From Phycisphaerales bacterium (lineage in GTDB: Bacteria > Planctomycetota > Phycisphaerae > Tepidisphaerales > Tepidisphaeraceae): a stretch of 6,846 nucleotides of DNA. The stretch covers positions 25,189 to 32,034 of the forward strand of contig PMAK01000111.1 in assembly GCA_003153655.1 (NCBI GenBank), written 5' to 3'. Numbering within the stretch: position 1 is the first letter of the stretch; each line of letters starts with the position of its first letter. The notes below the pieces were generated by a model. It saw only the letters and a program-made list of their open reading frames with translations, did no database searches and was not told where the DNA came from. Positions 5,030 through 6,846 of this stretch are shown piece after piece. A program made the translations under genes and the position numbers.

Positions 5030-6846
5030 TTACGCCACGCCGACGCCGTGGCATTTTTTGTATTTTTTCCCGCTGCCGCAGGGGCAGGGATCGTTTCGGC
5101 CGACTTTTTCGGTTTCGCGGACGATGGTTTTGATTTTGGCGCCTTCGCCTTGCGTTTCGCCTTCCTGCATTTCGCCGGGGGGTTGGCCCTTTTCAGCGCC
5201 TGCGGAGGCGGCGAGGTTTTCGGCGACGCCGTAGCCGGTGGGGGCTTCGTGGACGGCGGCGGTTTCCTTGTAGGCGTTGCGGGCTTGCTGCGAGCCGACG
5301 ACGCGGGCTCGGAAGATCAGGTCGGTCACTTTGTCGCGGACAGCCGCCATCATTTGCTGGAAGTAGCGGTATCCTTCTTTCTTGAATTGCACGCGCGGGT
5401 CTTGTTCAGCGAAGGAAAGCAGGCCGATGCCCGCCTTCAGGACGTCCATCGCATAGAGATGATCTTTCCAGGATTGATCGAAGATCTGGACCAGCACGAA
5501 TTGTTCGAGGTCCGTGAGTTCGGAGCGGAGGACAAGGCGGGCGCGGGTCATCAGGATTTCGCGAAGCTGCTCCGGCGTCGCGGGACGCGTGACGACGCGG
5601 GCGTCCTTCTCGCCGGTCTCGACCCGTATCTCCAAATCCCTGGGCGCGAGCTTTTGGCCGAAGCGTTCATTGAATGCCGTGCGGAGAGATTCGACGTCGG
5701 GATTTGCGGCGATGAGACCATCGACGGTTTTTTCCAATTCGCCCTTGGCGAGGAATCGCTGCTGCTCGGCGATGAGGGTGTCGTGGAGTTTTTGGATGCC
5801 GCCGGAGCGGATTTGCTCGATGGGAATATCGATGCCGTATTTCAGCTTGGCCCATTGGCGGATGTAATCGGCGGAGTAGGGGTGATCGGTGAATCCCTCG
5901 GGGCCGCCGTAGGCGAAGGTGAGGGCGTGCTCGACGGGATAAGCGATTTCGCGCTGGTCGTAGGCTGCGCGGGCGCGCGATTCGATCAGATCGACGATCT
6001 GATTGGCGGGGAGGCGGTTGTGGCCGCGTTCGTCGAGGATGAATTCCTCGGGCTTGATCTTGATGTCGAATTTTTCGCGGGCCCAGTTGGCGAGTTCCTG
6101 CTCGGCGTAATTCTTGTCGAGATATTTCATCAGGCCGGCGCAGTCGCGCTTGTCGATCTGTTCGACGGCGGCGACGCGGAGCTTGGCCTCGACCTGGTCG
6201 CTGGTCATTTGCCGAATCTGGGATTGAGAGAGGTTCACGTGGAACCGGCTCATGGCCCAGCTTTGGAGGCCCTTGGTGTCCCATTGGCCGGGGTCGGAAA
6301 TATCCTCGCCCATGAATTCGCCGAGAGTGGCGGTGATATTGGTTTCGGCTTCGGCGCGGGATTGGTCCTTGATGAACGATTCAAGCTCGTCGATGTTGCG
6401 CTTGCCGTGGAAATCCTCGGCCTCGAGCGTGGTATCGAAATTAATCTTGGACCATTCGGAGATGGTGGCGGCGACGTAATCCTGCGTGATGTATTTCTCG
6501 ACGGCATCGGTGATGGCTTCGCCGATCATGTCCCAGATGACCGAATCGATTCCCTGGCCGAGGAGGACTTTCTGGCGCATGCCGTAGAAGGTGGTGCGCT
6601 GATGGTCCATGACTTCGTCGTATTCGAGGAGGTTTTTGCGGGCGAGGAAATTGCGTTCCTCGACCTTTTTCTGGGCGCGGAGAATGCCCTTGCTGATGCG
6701 CTTGTCCTCGATGGCCATGCCCTCTTCCATGCCGAGCCAGCCGAGGACTTTGATGGTCCAGTCGCCGGCGAACATCTTCATGAGTTCGTCCTGGAGGCTG
6801 ACATAGAAGCGGCTGGAACCCGGATCGCCCTGGCGGCCGGAGCGGC
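5030..6846 (-). CDS. secA: SecA, C-terminal 604 residues (partial), with expanded helical wing domain
   Basis: The ATPase motor of the Sec export pathway, which drives unfolded preproteins through SecYEG. The gene runs off the right edge, so the first nucleotide-binding domain and the preprotein cross-linking domain are missing. The readable part starts inside motif VI ([13 protein letters not shown], with the arginine-finger region). It continues through the helical scaffold ([16 protein letters not shown]; later [35 protein letters not shown]) and ends with the zinc-binding SEC-C tail [19 protein letters not shown], carrying Cys-x-Cys and Cys-His ligands (about 5048..5086). Between EYDEV and KDHLYAMD lie about 385 residues where E. 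coli SecA has about 130 by my count. The extra part consists of repeated wing modules. The reading frame is intact and all visible core motifs are conserved, so the protein should work. The stop is TAA at 5032..5030, with the glycosyltransferase gene 89 nt downstream. Confidence 0.97.
   Translation of the reverse strand, partial: RSGRQGDPGSSRFYVSLQDELMKMFAGDWTIKVLGWLGMEEGMAIEDKRISKGILRAQKKVEERNFLARKNLLEYDEVMDHQRTTFYGMRQKVLLGQGIDSVIWDMIGEAITDAVEKYITQDYVAATISEWSKINFDTTLEAEDFHGKRNIDELESFIKDQSRAEAETNITATLGEFMGEDISDPGQWDTKGLQSWAMSRFHVNLSQSQIRQMTSDQVEAKLRVAAVEQIDKRDCAGLMKYLDKNYAEQELANWAREKFDIKIKPEEFILDERGHNRLPANQIVDLIESRARAAYDQREIAYPVEHALTFAYGGPEGFTDHPYSADYIRQWAKLKYGIDIPIEQIRSGGIQKLHDTLIAEQQRFLAKGELEKTVDGLIAANPDVESLRTAFNERFGQKLAPRDLEIRVETGEKDARVVTRPATPEQLREILMTRARLVLRSELTDLEQFVLVQIFDQSWKDHLYAMDVLKAGIGLLSFAEQDPRVQFKKEGYRYFQQMMAAVRDKVTDLIFRARVVGSQQARNAYKETAAVHEAPTGYGVAENLAASAGAEKGQPPGEMQEGETQGEGAKIKTIVRETEKVGRNDPCPCGSGKKYKKCHGVGVA
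5510..6490 (-). repeat. Five tandem ~60-residue helical-wing modules inside SecA
   Basis: The encoded protein repeats the spacing [LI]-x2-W-[AS]-x3-[FY]-x3-[LI] four times: ISEWSKINF (Trp at 6454..6452), LQSWAMSRF (6259..6257), LANWAREKF (6085..6083) and IRQWAKLKY (5854..5852). A fifth divergent copy, [13 protein letters not shown] (near 5686..5648), follows. After each comes a loop and a helix of similar pattern: [55 protein letters not shown]. The aromatic anchors are 65, 58, 77 and 59 residues apart. The single wing of E. coli SecA (LQERLKNDFDLDL, then ETLRERILAQS, from memory) fits the same spacing and resembles the fifth copy most. The copies share little at DNA level, so the duplications are old. 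Confidence 0.85.

Noticed and set aside
5667..6284. 205-codon open frame within secA, same strand, other frame
   Set aside because: It is very rich in Arg and Pro and lies wholly inside the intact secA frame. It is a typical shadow of a GC-rich gene.
1..6846. Search for a defence system, CRISPR array, tRNA, attachment site or mobile element
   Set aside because: No array of spaced repeats, cloverleaf-like tRNA sequence, transposase or integrase motif, or terminal inverted repeats were found on either strand by eye.

Overview
The window is about 6.8 kb of moderately GC-rich bacterial chromosome, at about 60% G+C in the secA stretches I counted. It looks like a planctomycete, most likely of the Phycisphaerae type. 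This rests on remembered family resemblance: the small helix-turn-helix protein at the left edge, two small conserved proteins of planctomycete style (127..573 and 3740..4090), and a SecA with a greatly enlarged helical wing. No RNA gene, insertion sequence, CRISPR array or integrase is visible.

Layout, left to right. On the minus strand, a membrane-anchored hypothetical protein (127..573) is followed 12 nt later by the first 38 codons of a MerR/excisionase-like helix-turn-helix protein (1..114, cut by the edge). The Shine-Dalgarno of the second gene overlaps the stop codon of the first. Divergent from these, a plus-strand pair encodes a YaeI/YkuE-type metallophosphoesterase (592..1578, start uncertain) and the ribosomal silencing factor RsfS (1599..1976), 20 nt apart. 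A degenerate heptamer repeat lies just after rsfS. Convergent with it is a minus-strand envelope pair: a 90-residue lipoprotein (3131..3403) followed by a DUF2950 lipoprotein (2068..3075). Across a 336-nt gap, a 116-residue plus-strand lipoprotein (3740..4090) diverges from this pair. It runs head-on, 19 nt apart, into a family-25-like glycosyltransferase (4110..4940, minus). That gene lies 89 nt downstream of the end of secA (5030 to the right edge, minus, N-terminal half missing).

Most genes concern the cell envelope and protein export: SecA, three predicted lipoproteins, a sugar transferase, a probable cell-surface phosphoesterase, and RsfS as a translation factor. They form several short transcription units in alternating directions, not one system.

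The most interesting feature is in SecA. Its helical wing is not a random insertion but five tandem copies of one roughly 60-residue module, where E. coli SecA has a single copy. A shared residue spacing shows the copies clearly. I saw no defence system, biosynthetic cluster or other undescribed multi-gene system.
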